In this document: positions 52,557 through 64,000 of the stretch, piece by piece
Numbering within the stretch: position 1 is the stretch's first letter
Layout of the letters: every line of letters begins with the position of its first letter
Assembly (NCBI GenBank): GCA_963575745.1
Contig: CAUYUJ010011225.1
Coordinates: 103,501-167,500 of the forward strand
DNA length: 64,000 nucleotides
From: Prorocentrum cordatum
Lineage: Eukaryota; Sar; Dinophyceae; Prorocentrales; Prorocentraceae
Direction of reading: 5' to 3'
Translations under genes and position numbers: made by a program
Notes under the pieces: model-generated
Database searches by the model: none
Told to the model about the DNA's origin: nothing
The model's input: only the letters and a program-made list of their open reading frames with translations

Positions 52557-52635
<79 letters not shown>
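52530..52635 (+). repeat. AACTCGAACTATTTGTAATA motif and (TA)n
   Basis: The motif at 52530 is followed by TATACTGATATA and an uninterrupted (TA)n at 52562-52635. The same motif and (TA)n reappear at 57232-57300 on the other side of the duplicated block. Confidence 0.9.
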
Positions 52636-52639
<4 letters not shown>

Positions 52640-52680
52640 GGGGGCGAGGCCGGGGGCCCCAGGACAGGTGCCCCCACCAC

Positions 52681-54536
52681 CCATGGGGGGACGGGTGCTC
52701 ATTTTCCCTGTGTTTGTATTGGGTTTCCGCGTCCTGGGCCTCGGAGGCCGCCGCCTCCGACCCCCCATGGGCCAGGAGGGCCTCCAGAGGCTCCCAAGAC
52801 GGCCCAAGCGGGCCCCGAGTCGCCGAAAGACCGCTCCAGGACGCCCAAGATAGGCCCAAGACGGCCCGAGAGGCCCCCCAAGGCACTCCACGACGCTTCA
52901 AGACGCCTCTCCAGAGCGCTTCCAGAGGCCGAAATCGTCAATTTTACGAAGGTTTTCGACCGATTTTGGCCTTCCAGCCTTTTCGGCTGTCCGACGTTCC
53001 AAGACGGCTCAATAGGCCCCCAAGAGCGCCCCAAGACGGCCCAAGAGGGCCCCAAGACGGCCCCAGAGTCGCCCAAGACAGCCCAACAGAGCCCCAAGAC
53101 GGCCCCAAGATGCGCCCAAGAGTGGGACCACGACTCCAAAATTCGACCCTCCGGCTTGAAGAGTGCCCCAGGAGGCCCCAAGGAGCCCCCAAGAGGCCCC
53201 AGGAGGCCCCCAAGAGGCACCCAGGAGGCCCAAACGAGGCCTACAGAGGCCACAAAACAGCCCCGAGGAGGCCCCACAACGGTCCCAAAACGGCTACCGA
53301 GAAGCTGCGAAACTGCCTTCACGACGTCCCCGACAGGCCAACCACGAGATCCAAAGCAACACCCATAAGGCCTCTGACCCACCACCCAGGGCACGGTGGC
53401 AGGAGCAGTGACAGCACTTGTGCACAGCATGTTCCGGCGGGAGCCTTCCGGAACACGCTGCAGGAGGAGGAGGAAGATCAGGAGGAGAGAGAGCTGGAGT
53501 GGGAGGAGGAGGAGGGGGACGAGGAGGAGGAAGAGGCCTCCCAGACAGCTCCAATATAGCCGAAGAGGCTTCCAAGAGGGCCTTGGGCGGCCCACGAGGG
53601 CCCCAAGGCGGTTCCTGATGCGCCCAAGACGGCCCGAGAGGGCCCCAAGACGGCCCCAAGAGAGGCCCAAGAAGGGAAACACGAACCGAGAATCCGAGCT
53701 TTCTACCCCGAGAGGGTCTCGGGAAGTCCCAGGAGGCCCCCAATCGGATCCAAGAGGCCCCCAAGAAGCTCCCAAGGGGGCCGACGAGATTCCAAGAGAT
53801 CTCCCAAGGTGGCCTCAAGAGGCACAACACATTGTTTTACGATTGGGCTTTGACGTTTTTTTTTCTGCCTTTTGGCATCCCGATGCTCCAAGACGGCCCA
53901 AGAGGCTTCCAATACCGCTCCCATATAGAGGAAGAGGCTTCCAAGAGGGCCCCAAGACGGCCCGCGAGGGCCCCAAGACGGTGCTTGAGGCGCCCAAGAC
54001 GGCCCGAGAGGGTCCCAAGAGCCCCAAGAGAGGCCCAAGAAGGGGAACGCGACCCAACAGCAGAGCGGTCCCCCCACAAGGCCCACAGGAGGCCGCAAGA
54101 GGCCCCCAAGTGGTCCGACGAGGACCCCAAAAGCTTCCCCGAGGGCCTAAAAGGCCACCAGGAGACGTCCAAGAGGCTTTGAAATAGCCCAAGATTACCC
54201 TCGATGCGTCAAAACTGCTTCCAGGAGGCCCCTGGGAGGCTTCCGGATTGCCTCAATCTGGCCGCAGGTGGCCTCAAGTCGGGCCTCCACGCAGCCAAGA
54301 CGGCCAATGACGACTTCTGATTGCAGAGCCGATGCCCCCAAGGGACCTTCAGACGCCCCCCTAAGAAGCACCCAAGAGGTGCCTCCAGCAGCCAGTTGAC
54401 GAAGCATGCGGAACACCCCAGAAGCTCCTCAGATGCCGTCGCGCGCCTGTGCTTGATAGCGTTGTCCAAGATCGTCCAGCGCCCCCCCGGCCTGGGCTAG
54501 AACCTGAGCGCGCGCGAAGCGCGAGCGATGGTTCTA
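52681..54536 (-). repeat. 1.86-kb direct repeat, copy 1 (CCAAGACGGCC-rich)
   Basis: Runs from CCATGGGGGGACGGGTGCTC to GGTTCTA and matches 55361-57230 with only scattered base changes in the stretches I compared. Shared landmarks are GGGTTTCCGCGTCCTGGGCC, GAAGGTTTTCGACCG, CATGTTCCGGCGGGAGCC, a GGAGGAGGAGGAAG tract, GATTGGGCTTTGACG and GACGAAGCATGCGGAAC. ORFs on both strands are long because CCAAG words avoid stops; none has a domain. Confidence 0.93.
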
Positions 54537-54543
54537 ACCCAGG
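54491..54543. repeat. Nested hairpin at the end of repeat copy 1
   Basis: CCTGGGCTAGAACC (54491-54504) pairs with GGTTCTAACCCAGG (54530-54543) with one mismatch; inside, GCGCGCGC faces GCGC.AGCG. In repeat copy 2 the inner GCGCGCGC-GAA-GCGCGCGC is perfect, but the outer right arm is cut at GGTTCTA (57230). Confidence 0.85.
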
Positions 54544-55360
54544 GGCCCGAAAACAGCTGCCCGACCCTCCATGGGAGTACCGGGGCTCATTTTCGCTGTG
54601 TTTTCACGGGGGTTCGGCGTCCCCGGCCTCGGAGGCCGCCGCGATGGTCCCGGACATTTTCCAGATCCTCGGCGCGGGCTCCAAGACCATTCCGCAGAGG
54701 GCTCCAACAGGCTCCAGGGCAGCCCAAGAGGGCTCCAAGACGGCTCCAGGAACAACTGCAGGGTCTCATTTTTCTTTTGTTTTCTGCAAGACGGCTCCAG
54801 GAAGACTGCATGTCTTCTGAGGATGGCTTCCGCCTCTTGCCCCGAGCATCCCAAACTGCCTGAACGGTTCCCACTCGCCTTCCTCAAACCCAGCGCTTGC
54901 CCAAGCGCGTTCCGGACGGTCTTCGCCGGAACGCGCTGGAATGATCACGCGCTGCGGTTTCCCATGCCAACGTCCTCGGACGTGGGCGACCTGCCACGAG
55001 CGCGTTCCGGGAAGATGCTCCTGGAACGCGCTGAAAAGATATGGCCACATCTCGGGGACGCTCCTGGCACCGCTTCCCCAGCCTTTTTGGGCAGCCTCCA
55101 CAGCGCTCCAGGAGGGCCCAAGACGCCCCCTAGGAGCCCCCAGAATGCGAAAGGATGGCCCAAGACGCTCCCGAGCAGCCCAAGTCAGCCTTCCATTGCT
55201 CTCGAGGCTCCCAGGTGGCCTCCAAGAGACCCCAAGAAGTCTGATAGGTATCGCGGTACCGCCCGAAGAGGCCAAAGTCGTATATGTTCAATGGTCTTTT
55301 CAATGTTTTTGGCTTCTCGCGTTTTCGAGCTCCCATCGGTCCAAGAGAGCAGAAAAGCCT
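54544..55360 (-). repeat. Spacer between the direct repeats, with a third partial unit
   Basis: GGGCTCATTTTCGCTGTG, then GCCTCGGAGGCCGCCG at 54580-54642, parallels the first 80 bp of each repeat. The rest is irregular CCAAGA/CTCCAGG-rich DNA. GGAACGCGCTG/GCGCGTTCCGG words cluster at 54905-55035. Confidence 0.7.
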
Positions 55361-57230
55361 CCATGGGGGTTGCTGGGGCTTATTTTCCCTGTATTTTAAA
55401 AAAGGGTTTCCGCGTCCTGGGCCTCGGAGGCCGCCGCCTCCGACCCCCGGGGAGGTCCAACATAGTCCAGGAGGGCCTCCAGAGGCTCCCAAGACGGCCC
55501 AAGCGGGCCCCGAGTCGCCGAAAGACCGCTCCAGGACGCCCAAGATAGGCCCAAGACGGCCCGAGAGGCCCCCCAAGGCACTCCACGACGCTTCAAGACG
55601 CCTCTCCAGAGCGCTTCCAGAGGCCGAAATCGTCAATTTACGAAGGTTTTCGACCGATTTTGGCCTTCCAGCCTTTTCGGCTGTCCGACGTTCCAAGATG
55701 GCTCAATAGGCCCCCAAGAGCGCCCCAAGACGGCCCAAGAGGGCCCCAAGACGGCCCCAGAGTCGCCCAAGACAGCCCAACAGAGCCCCAAGACGGCCCC
55801 AAGATGCGCCCAAGAGGGGGACCACGACTCCAAAATTCGACCCTCCGGCTTGAAGAGTGCCCCAGGAGGCCCCAAGGAGCCCCCAAGAGGCCCCAGGAGG
55901 CCCCCAAGAGGCACCCAGGAGGCCCAAACGAGGCCTAAAGAGGCCACAAAACAGCCCCGAGGAGGCCCCACAACGGTCCCAAAACGGCTACCGAGAAGCT
56001 GCGAAACTGCCTTCACGACGTCCCCGACAGGCCAACCACGAGATCCAAAGCAACACCCATGAGGCCTCTGACCCACCACCCAGGGCACGGTGGCGGGAGC
56101 AGTGACAGCACTTGTGCACAGCATGTTCCGGCGGGAGCCTTCCGGAACACGCTGCAGGAGGAGGAGGAAGATCAGGAGGAGAGAGAGCTGGAGTGGGAGG
56201 AGGAGGAGGGGGACGAGGAGGAGGAAGAGGCCTCCCAGACAGCTCCAAGATAGCCGAAGAGGCTTCCAAGAGGGCCCTGGGCGGCCCACGAGGGCCCCAA
56301 GGCGGTGCCTGAGGCGCCCAAGACGGCCCGAGAGGGCCCCAAGACGGCCCCAAGAGAGGCCCAAGAAGGGAAACATGAACCGAGAATCCGAGCTTTCTAC
56401 CCCGAGAGGTTCTCGGGAAGTCCCAGGAGGCCCCCAATCGGATCCAAGAGGCCCCCAAGAAGCTCCCAAGAGGGCCGACGAGGCTCCAAGAGATCTCCCA
56501 AGGTGGCCCCAAGAGGCACAACTCATTGTTTTACGATTGGGCTTTGACGTTTTTTTTTTCGGCCTTTTGGCATCCCGATGCTCCAAGACGGCCCCAAAGG
56601 CTTCCAATACCGCTCCCACATAGAGGAAGAGGCCTCCAAGAGGGCCCCAAGACGGCCCGCGAGGGCCCCAAGATGGTGCTTGAGGCGCCCAAGACGGCCC
56701 GAGAGGGCCCCAAGAGCCCCAAGAGAGGCCCAAGAAGGGGAACGCGACCCAACAGCAGAGCGGTCCCCCCACAAGGCCCACAGGAGGCTGCAAGAGGCCC
56801 CAAAGTGGTCCGACGAGGACCCCAAAAGCTCCCCGAGGGCCCAAAAGGCTCCTGGGAGACGTCCAAGAGGTTTTAAAATAGCCCCATAGTGCCCCAAATG
56901 CATCAAAACTGCTTCCAGGAGCCCCCTGGGAGGCTTCCGGATTGCCCAAATCTGGCCGCAGGTGGCCTCAAGTCGGGCCTCCACGCAGCCACGACGGCCA
57001 ATGACGGCTTCAGATTGCAGAACCGATGCCCCCAAGGGATCCTCAGATGCCCCCCCAAGAGGCACCCAAGAGGTGCCTCCAACAGCCAGTTGACGAAGCA
57101 TGCGGAACACCCCAGAAGCTCCTCAGATGCTGTCGCGCGCCTGTGCTTGATAGCGTTGTCCAAGATCGTCCAGCGCCCCCCCGGCCTGGGCTAGAACCTG
57201 AGCGCGCGCGAAGCGCGCGCGATGGTTCTA
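55361..57230 (-). repeat. 1.87-kb direct repeat, copy 2
   Basis: Partner of 52681-54536. It differs by small indels near the start (GGGGAGGTCCAACATAGTCC replaces CCCATGGG) and scattered substitutions. It ends exactly at GGTTCTA within the hairpin, then joins TAACTCGAAC of the AT-rich flank. Confidence 0.93.
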
Positions 57231-57231
57231 T

Positions 57232-57285
57232 AACTCGAACTATTTGCAATATATTCAACTCGAACTATTTGTAATATATATATTG

Positions 57286-57318
<33 letters not shown>

Positions 57319-57355
57319 TATATAAATATATTTTATGTATATATATATATATCGA
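57232..57355 (+). repeat. AACTCGAACTATTTG motif (two copies) and (TA)n
   Basis: The motif starts at 57232 and 57257, then (TA)n with a few interruptions runs to 57355. Mirrors 52530-52635. Confidence 0.9.
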
Positions 57356-57529
57356 CAGACATTTGGATAGTAGACAATCCTTTATATGTCATGTTGTTTG
57401 TTCCCTACCTAGGCTCTGCCTAGAAGGGTTCTTACTCTCTGGGCCGGGCAGTGGAGCCCGCCCCGGGCGGTTCCCCCAGGATCCGCCCCGCGGTTCCCAC
57501 AGTTGCGCCCCCTTAGCTTAGCGTTGCTT
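57356..57529. other. Short intergenic spacer
   Basis: Unique DNA containing a CCGGGCAGTGGAGCCCG palindrome-like word at about 57444. No gene. Confidence 0.4.
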
Positions 57530-58165
57530 ATCTCATCTTAGCCTAGCCTAGCTTAGCTCAGCTCAGCTTAGCTTAGCGCAGCACAGCGCAGCATTAGCAT
57601 AGCATAGCATAGCATAGCGCAGCATAGCATAGCATAGCATAGCATAGCGCAGCATAGCATATCGTAGCATAGCCTAGCATAGCATATCATAGCGCAGCAT
57701 AACATAGCATCTCATATCGCAGCATACCATAGCATATCATAGCATAACATAGCGCAGCATAGGATAGCATATCATAGTATAGCATAGCATAGCATAGCGC
57801 AACATATCATAGCGCATCATAGCATATAACATCATAGCATATCATATCATACCGCAGCATAGCATAGCATAGCGCAGCATCACATAGCATAGCATAGCAT
57901 AGTGCAGCATAGCATAGCATAGCACAACATAGCGCAGCATAGCATATCAGAGCATAGCCTAGCATAGCATATCATAGCGCAGCATATCATAGCATAGCAT
58001 AGCACAGCATAGCATAGCATGACATAGCATAGCATATCATAGCATATCATAGCATATCATAGCGCAGCCTAGCACACCCTAGCATCGCCTAGCATAGCAT
58101 ATCATAGCGCATCATATCATAGCATAGCATAGCATAGCATAGCGCAGCATAGCATAGCATACCAT
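57530..58165 (+). repeat. AGCAT pentamer satellite
   Basis: More than 600 bp of AGCAT units with variants AGCGC, ATCAT and AGCCT. It shades at the left into AGCTT/AGCCT and at the right into CAACGCAA pentamers (58165-58270). Confidence 0.95.
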
Positions 58166-58304
58166 CAACGCAAAGGCAGCACCACCGCAGCATCAGCAAA
58201 GCAATGCACACGCAACGCAAAGCAACGCAACGCACACGCAACCGCACCGCAACGGAACGGCAACGCAACAGCAATGTGCGACAGGTGTCGAGCTAGCCTC
58301 GCTG

Positions 58305-58855
<551 letters not shown>

Positions 58856-58859
58856 GGAG

Positions 58860-59254
58860 AAGGAAGAGGAGTGCGTTTACCGTTACTACTAATATTGTTC
58901 TCCTCGGGGCTCCAACTCCTAGGTAGGGTCGCGCTGGGATGCTTTGATTTATTGATGGCCGACTGATCGAATGATAGATGGATCGGCATATGCAGATGTA
59001 TGGTTGTCCCGAATCCATCACTATCCATATACGTCGATATTTAGATGGGCAGATGTGTGCGATAATGCGCACGTTTGATAAACCACCATAGAGACCTTAA
59101 CCGTCGCACGTCGACCGCCTCCCCTCTCCCCCCCAACTTCCTTATCATCCGTAGGGTGGTCCTTTCGGTGTCACGGTCGCGTCGGTGCGCCTCGGCGCTG
59201 GCTGGGCGCACCTGGGAACATCATGCGGGGGCGGATAGGAATCATCAGTGCATA
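58860..59254. other. Intergenic DNA
   Basis: No gene. CCAACTTCCTTATCATCCG, then TAGGGTGGTCC (59127-59157) is a third copy of the boundary word seen at 22735 and, reversed, at 23085. Confidence 0.4.
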
Positions 59255-59411
59255 TTGAGACGTTGGCGTTATCAAAGACGCCTGGCGAATCACCGCCGCC
59301 CCTTGGCTTGCTGGAATAGCCTATGTGTCCGAACGTTGTGACTAGGGCTTGGCCAAGCTATCGGGCCAGTTGTTCCCCGAGTCGGTTTGGAAAGCCTGCG
59401 GGGAACGCGTG
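59255..59411 (-). repeat. Dispersed element with a terminal hairpin, copy 2 (reversed)
   Basis: Reverse counterpart of 44274-44425: GGCGAATCACCGCCGCC, GCCTATGTGTCCGAACG, GCCAAGCTATCGGGCC and the hairpin GTTCCCCGAG...TGCGGGGAAC with TCGGTTTGGAAAGCC in the loop. Arms are less perfect than in copy 1. Confidence 0.75.
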
Positions 59412-59700
59412 GGGGAGCAAGAGGAGGGGAGGATCAGGAGAGGGAGGCAGGTGATGAATGGGAGGGGGATGAAGATGAGGCTGAGGATGAGGATGATGGG
59501 GGAGGAGGAGGAGGAGGAGGAGGAGGAGGAGGCGGAGGAGGAGGAGGAATAATAGGAGGAGTAGGAGGAGGACACTTCGTGGGAACCTCTTGGGAGGAAT
59601 CTTGGGAGGCCTCTTGGGAGGCTTCCTGGGAGGCTTCCAGGGAGCCTTTTGGAGGCTTCTTGGGAGCCTCCCTGGGCCTCTTAAGGTGGCGGGCTTTTTT
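59412..59700 (+). repeat. (GGA)n tract and short CTTGGGAGGC block
   Basis: GGAGGAGGA at 59500-59570, then CTCTTGGGAGGAATCTTGGG and related words to 59680. No gene. Confidence 0.75.
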
Positions 59701-60007
59701 GAAGATGTGGGTTCTCGCCATCGCGCTGAGCATATTGGTCTCAACAGGCTCCAGCTTTTACGGAGACGGAGGGCAGCTCATTTTCAACGTGTGATGTTTG
59801 CTGCATCGTTGTGCACATTCGTGCTGTACTAAACGTAGGTACATGGACGGAGGGAGATCACTTTCAAGCTGGAGCCATCGCTTGCTATTATCATCCCTTT
59901 TACGCCCGAAGCTTACAAGGTGCATGGAAGGTGATTTCTTTCAAGTCGTATGTGCCGAACCGTACACACTCCCCAAACAGTGCTTGCACTCAGGGGTTCT
60001 GCTTTCC
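59701..60007. other. Intergenic DNA
   Basis: A degenerate duplication around CGGAGGGAGATCACTTTC / CATGGAAGGTGATTTCTTTC (59850-59945). No gene. Confidence 0.35.
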
Positions 60008-60200
60008 TTTCTAAGGAACTTGGTCTGCCCGTCGGTCTTGCGGCTATGTGGTCGCCGTCGCCGTCACGTCGCCGTCCTTTTTTAGGCCTGCCCGTCGGTC
60101 TGGCGGCTATGTGGTCGCCGTCGCCGCCCCGTCGCTCTGGGCCTGCCCGTCGGTCTGGCGGCTGTTTTGTCACCGTCGCCGCCCAGTCGCCGCCTAGGCC
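60008..60200 (-). repeat. GC-rich minisatellite, reversed partner of 12541-12705
   Basis: GCCTGCCCGTCGGTCTGGCG, then GCTATGTGGTCGCCGTCGCC, in about three units of 57-65 bp. On the minus strand this matches 12545-12700. Confidence 0.75.
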
Positions 60201-60349
60201 TGCGTTACTTTTATTTGCTTTGCATTTTTTTGCATGGCATTCCGTTGGTGTGCATTGTTTTTTGTTGCACTGCTTTACACTGCATTGCTTTGCATTGCTT
60301 TACATTGATTTGCATTGCTGTGTACCGCGTAGATTGCACTACATTGATT
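60201..60349. repeat. TGCATTGCTTTGCATTGC pentamer-like insertion
   Basis: About 150 bp of TTGCATTGCTTTACATTG words, absent between the corresponding blocks at 12535-12541, so it entered one arm only. Confidence 0.65.
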
Positions 60350-61870
60350 CTTCTTTCTAAGAAGACAATAGACTCTACCCTCTCCCCCCTGGCGTTACCC
60401 GCCCCCCTTTCGGGTATGTAAATCATGTATGATTCTGACCGCATGTCCATCCTAACTATGAATTTACACATTGCGTGAGGGGCCGGGATCGACCCCCCTG
60501 AGGTTCCCGTGTTAAAAACGATACGCGGGGACATCTTTAGTTCTAACATAAGGCTTTTTTCGCGAATCCCTTGCAAACAATGGGACGAAGTGCACACGCG
60601 CGCTTCGTCGCGCGCGCATCCCGAAATCCTTCAAGAACCTTCGGTGTCGGAAGGATTTCGCAATCGAGTTTCCAAAGAACGTACGAAAACACATGGTTTC
60701 GCATCACTGATTTGCTAAAACAGCTTACGCGCGAGCTCTTGCGAAATCTCAAGAAAACCATAGGTTTTTTTTCAATATTTTCACAAAATGCTACCAAACG
60801 GGCTTCGCGCGCGCATGTCGGAATCTGTCGAACGCCCTTGCGCGTGTGCCGTCGTGAGAATCCTCTGCAACAGATGGGACGAAGTGCAGACGCGCGCGTC
60901 GTTGCGCGCGTATGCCGAAACCCCTCAAAAACCATCGGTTTCGGAAGGATTTCAAAATCGTGTGTCCAAAAAACCTACAAAAACCCAAGGTTTCGCAACA
61001 CGGATGTTCAACAACAGCGTGCGCGCGCGCTCGTGCGTCGTCGTCGTCGTCGTCGCCGTCTTCCCTCCTCCCGCGTCGTCGTCGTCGTCGTCGTCGCCTA
61101 CGTCGTCCTCTGTCTTTCCTCGTGTTCGTCGTCGTCGTCCTCTTCGGCGTCGTGGTCGTTTCCGTCGTCGTTGTCGCCGTGGTCGTCCTTCCTCCTCCTC
61201 CCTCGTCGTCGTCGTCGTCCGTCGTCGGCGTCTCGTCGTCGTCCGTCCTATTTCGTCGCTGTCGTCGTCGTCGTCGTCGTTGTCGTCGTCGTCGTCTTCC
61301 TCCTCCCTCGTCGTTGTCGTCGTCGGCGTCGCCGTCCTTCCTCCTTTTTCGTCGTTCGCGTCGTCGCTGTCCTCCCTCCTCCCTCGTCGTTGTCGTCGCT
61401 GTCGTCGTTGTCGCCGTCGTCGTCCTCCCTCCTCCCTTGTCGTCCTCTTCGTTGGCGACTTCGTCTTCGTCTTCGTCGTCGTCGTCGTCGGCGTCGGCGT
61501 CGTCGTCGTCGTCTTCGTCGTCGTCGACGTCGGCGTCGTCGTTGTCGCCGCCGTCGTCGACGTCGTCGTCGTCTGCGTCGTCGACGTCGTCGGCGTCGTC
61601 GTCGTCGTCGGCGTCGTCATCGTCGTCGTCGGCGTCGGCGTCGTCGTCGTCGTCGTCGGTGTCGTCGTCGTCGTCGTCGTCGTTGTCGTCGTCGTTGAAG
61701 TCGTCGGAGACGACGTCGGTGTCGTCGTAGTCGTCGTCGTCGGCTTCGTCGTCGTCGACGTCGCCGTCGTCTTCGGCGTCGGTGTCGCTGCCTAGTGCCA
61801 TGTGGTACCTACCGTCACGGTCTTAAGAGGTTTTGCAAACCAAGTTGCGGGTGGGTGGGTGGGATGTTTG
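60350..61870 (-). repeat. Composite dispersed repeat, reversed partner of copy D
   Basis: In order on the minus strand: landmark (61840-61868), GTACCTACCGTCACGGTC (61803), CGA array (about 61035-61790), two-part body and tail with CCTGAGGTTCCCGTG, CATACATGATT-like words and GAGTCTATT. This mirrors 10991-12535. Confidence 0.85.
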
Positions 61871-61889
61871 CAAGAGCATGGGATGTGTC

Positions 61890-63243
61890 AAATCATAGGT
61901 AAAAATCAGTTCTCCTTTCTAAAAAGAGAATAGACTCTACCCCCCCTGGACTTATCGCTTCCCCGTGGGATTGTAGGATTTCATATATATATATATATAT
62001 ATATTCTGCACACTCGGCCATCCTAAATATGAAATCATACCATCCCAGCTAGGCCGGGTTCCCCCCCCCCTGAGGTTCCTTTGTAAAAAACACTATGCGG
62101 TGACATTTTTTGTTCTAACATAGCACTTTTTCGCGAATCCCTTGCAACAAAAAGGGACGAAGTGCACACGCGCGCGTCGTCGCGCGCGCATGCCGAAATC
62201 CTTCAAAAACCTTCGGTGCCGGAAGGATTTCGCAATCGAGTTTCCAAAACACATACAAAAACACTAGGTTTCGCAACACTGATTTGCTAAAAAAGCTTCC
62301 GCGCGAGCTCTTGCGAAATCTTAAGAAAACCATAGGTTTTTCCAGATTTTCACAAAATGCTACCAAACGGGCTTCGCGCGCGCATGTCGAAATCTGTCGA
62401 ACGCCCTTGCGCGTGTGCCGTCGCGAGAATCCTCTGCAAAAAATGGGACGAAGTGCAGACGCGCGCGTCGTCGCGGGCGTATGCCGAAAACCTTCAAAAC
62501 CCATCGGTTTCGAAAGGATTTCAAAATCGTGCGTCCAAAAAACCTACAAAAACCCAAGGTTTCGCAACACGGATGTTCAACAAAAGCGTGCGCGCGCGCT
62601 CTTGCGTCGTCGTCGTCGTCGTCGTTGTCGTCGCCGTCCTCCCTCCTCCCGCGTCGTCGTCGTCGTCGCCTACGTCGTCCTCTGTCTTTCCTCGTGTTCG
62701 TCGTCGTCGTCGTCTTTGGCGTCGTGGACGTTTCCGTCGTCGTTGTCGCCGTGGTTGTCCTTCCTCCTCCTCCCTCGTCGTCGTCGTCGTCCGTCGTCGG
62801 CGTCTCGTCGTCGTCCGTCCTATTTCGTCGCCGTCGTCGTCGTCGTTGTCGTCTTCGTCTTCCCTCCTCCCTCGTCGTTGTCGTCGTCGGCGTCGCCGTC
62901 CTTCCTCCTTTTTCGTCGTTCGCGTCGTCGCCGTCCTCCCTCCTCCCTCGTCGTTGTCGCCGTTGTCGTCGTTGTCGCCGTCGTCGTCCTTCCTCCTCCC
63001 TCGTCGTCGTCTTCGTTGGCTTCGTCGTCGTCGTCTTCGTCGTCGTCGGCGTCGTTGTCGTCGTCGAAGTCGTCGGAGACGTCGTCGGTGTCGTCCTAGT
63101 CGTTGTCATCGGTGTCGTCGTAGTCGGTCTTAAGAGGTTTTGCAAACCAAGTTGCGGGTGGGTGGGTGGGATGTTTGAGTGAGCAGTGGAGATGACGACT
63201 TCAAGTTCAGCAGAGTGGATTGCACCACATAGATTGCACCGAA
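61890..63243 (-). repeat. Composite dispersed repeat, reversed partner of copy C
   Basis: On the minus strand: boundary motif and CACTCTGCTGAACTTGAAG (63186-63225), landmark (63135-63175), CGA array (about 62600-63125), body with the diagnostic GGGTTTTGAAGGTTTTCGG (62480-62510), and tail ending about 61915. (AT)n has expanded at 61984-62003 where copy C reads GATATCGTATTA. Confidence 0.85.
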
Positions 63244-64000
63244 AATATTGCAAGACGTCGTTTTTCTGGGGCACACGGGCTGATTGTCTCAACATCTCCT
63301 AGATTAGGGGTGAATAGTTTTCATCATGTAGTGCTCGGTTGTCAATTGCTCTCTGTTGATGCACGTGCATCTTTACATGTCGAGTATTTACAGTCATCGT
63401 GAGGGGAAACTCCCCTCCAAGTCTTAGACGGGGAGGCCCGCTCGATTGGCCCATGTGGCGCTCGTGTTTCAATGAAGCGCTTTTCGGTGTGGAGACATCC
63501 AATCATGGGCTCGGAAGGGGAGGATAGGACAGGAGGGTGTGTTTCAGGATCGACGATGTATCCTTGGGAGATGTGACCCTCCACATCTCCCTCCTGACTG
63601 ACGCAGCGCCACGCGGCGATCCAACAGCCTCCGCGCCCTGCAGTGCCAGCGCGCCCGAAAGCGCCTCACCCTGCCCTGACGGAGAGGCTAGCCTCCCCGC
63701 ACGCCGGCGGAGGTCCCTTCCAGAGTGTGTGGGGGGAGGGCGGACACGATACACCTTGATCCCGTGCCATGGAGGGGGGGGGGGGGAGGGGGGGTTTGGG
63801 GAGGCCTTGCCGCCGTGCCAGCACTGACGGTGACCTCGGTGTCTTCGAGTCGCCTGGTCCCCTCCTGCTCCTGCTCCCTGCGTGCTGCTGCTGCGTCCTC
63901 TGCTCCAGCTCCTGCTCCCGCTGCTGCTGCGCTGCTCCTCCTTCCACTTCGGCTCCACCCCTCCCCCTTCACAGGCGTCCCGCAGATTCTGTCCGCCCTC
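63244..64000. other. Intergenic DNA to the window edge, weak ORFs
   Basis: Frames at 63537-63827 (+) and 63503-63958 (-) overlap and show no domain. G-runs at 63770-63796. No gene is supported; an exon truncated by the window edge cannot be excluded. Confidence 0.35.

Noticed and set aside
55633-56949. 438-codon Gly/Leu/Trp-rich minus-strand ORF
   Set aside because: Translation of the CTTGGGGCC-type repeat; its near copy at 52699-53775 changes with the repeat.
57192-57230. Helitron 3' end (hairpin followed by CTA)
   Set aside because: A GC hairpin followed by GATGGTTCTA is suggestive, but copy 1 continues into a complementary outer arm, there is no matching TC 5' end, and no Rep/helicase.
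60791-63295. Asp-rich, Thr-rich and Ser/Arg-rich ORFs of 220-340 codons on both strands
   Set aside because: All frames of the CGA arrays are open; similar ORFs recur in every composite repeat copy.

Overview
The window reads as nuclear DNA of a dinoflagellate. The evidence is high GC, very low gene density, one long intron-free gene carrying what looks like a relict dinoflagellate spliced leader in its 5' leader, a decayed copia-type gag, and wall-to-wall tandem, dispersed and inverted repeats. There are no bacterial operons, ribosome-binding sites, rRNA or recognisable tRNA genes. The genus cannot be fixed from sequence alone; Prorocentrum or Symbiodiniaceae would be my guess.

Genes. The one secure gene is a purple acid phosphatase-type metallophosphoesterase at 45451-47109 (+), with all five metal-ligand motifs and a signal peptide. 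A second likely gene is a small protein with two tandem C2H2 (U1/matrin-like) zinc fingers at 31316-31990 (+); its last 21 codons and stop lie in a 201-bp MITE with TA target duplications (31925-32125). A decayed copia-type gag lies at 35218-36310. Three small unassigned reading frames lie at 24508-26411, and two possible isolated exons at about 33001-33247 and 48041-48271. Nearly every other long ORF is an artefact of triplet repeats (CGA, GGA, CTA, AGC), of 12-bp arrays, or of GC-biased antisense reading.

Layout. 1-3.5 kb: composite (CGA)n repeats. 5.3-9.1 kb: pyrimidine tract, a phased inverted array of GGTTGATACC/GGTATCAACC, and palindromic GTTATCCCAC repeats. 9.67-12.7 kb: two composite repeats, which return in inverted orientation at 60.0-63.24 kb. 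15.4-19.6 kb: 88-bp tandem array, pentamer-like DNA, CTTGGGGCC-type repeats. 21.5-24.3 kb: a large inverted array of 12-bp units. 24.4-26.8 kb: unassigned ORFs bracketed by foldback elements and a short dispersed motif. 27-31 kb: microsatellites and CTTGGGGCC repeats. 31.3-37.3 kb: zinc-finger gene, MITE, gag relic, CAGCCT hexamers and a 73-bp x 7 array. 37.4-44.4 kb: degenerate composite repeat, foldback, about 82-bp array, about 400-bp CCAAG units. 44.9-47.1 kb: inverted repeat, relict leader and phosphatase. 48-52.6 kb: another 73-bp x 7 array, dispersed motifs, 12-bp GTTGTCCCGATG array. 52.7-57.2 kb: two near-identical 1.85-kb direct repeats between the same AT-rich flanking motif. 57.3-59.7 kb: (TA)n, AGCAT satellite, (CTA)n/(CGA)n.

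The genes show no shared pathway. The interest is in genome architecture: recycling of a spliced-leader-bearing mRNA into the genome, transposon capture of a coding 3' end, and several dispersed repeat families that I recognise by comparison within the window but cannot name.
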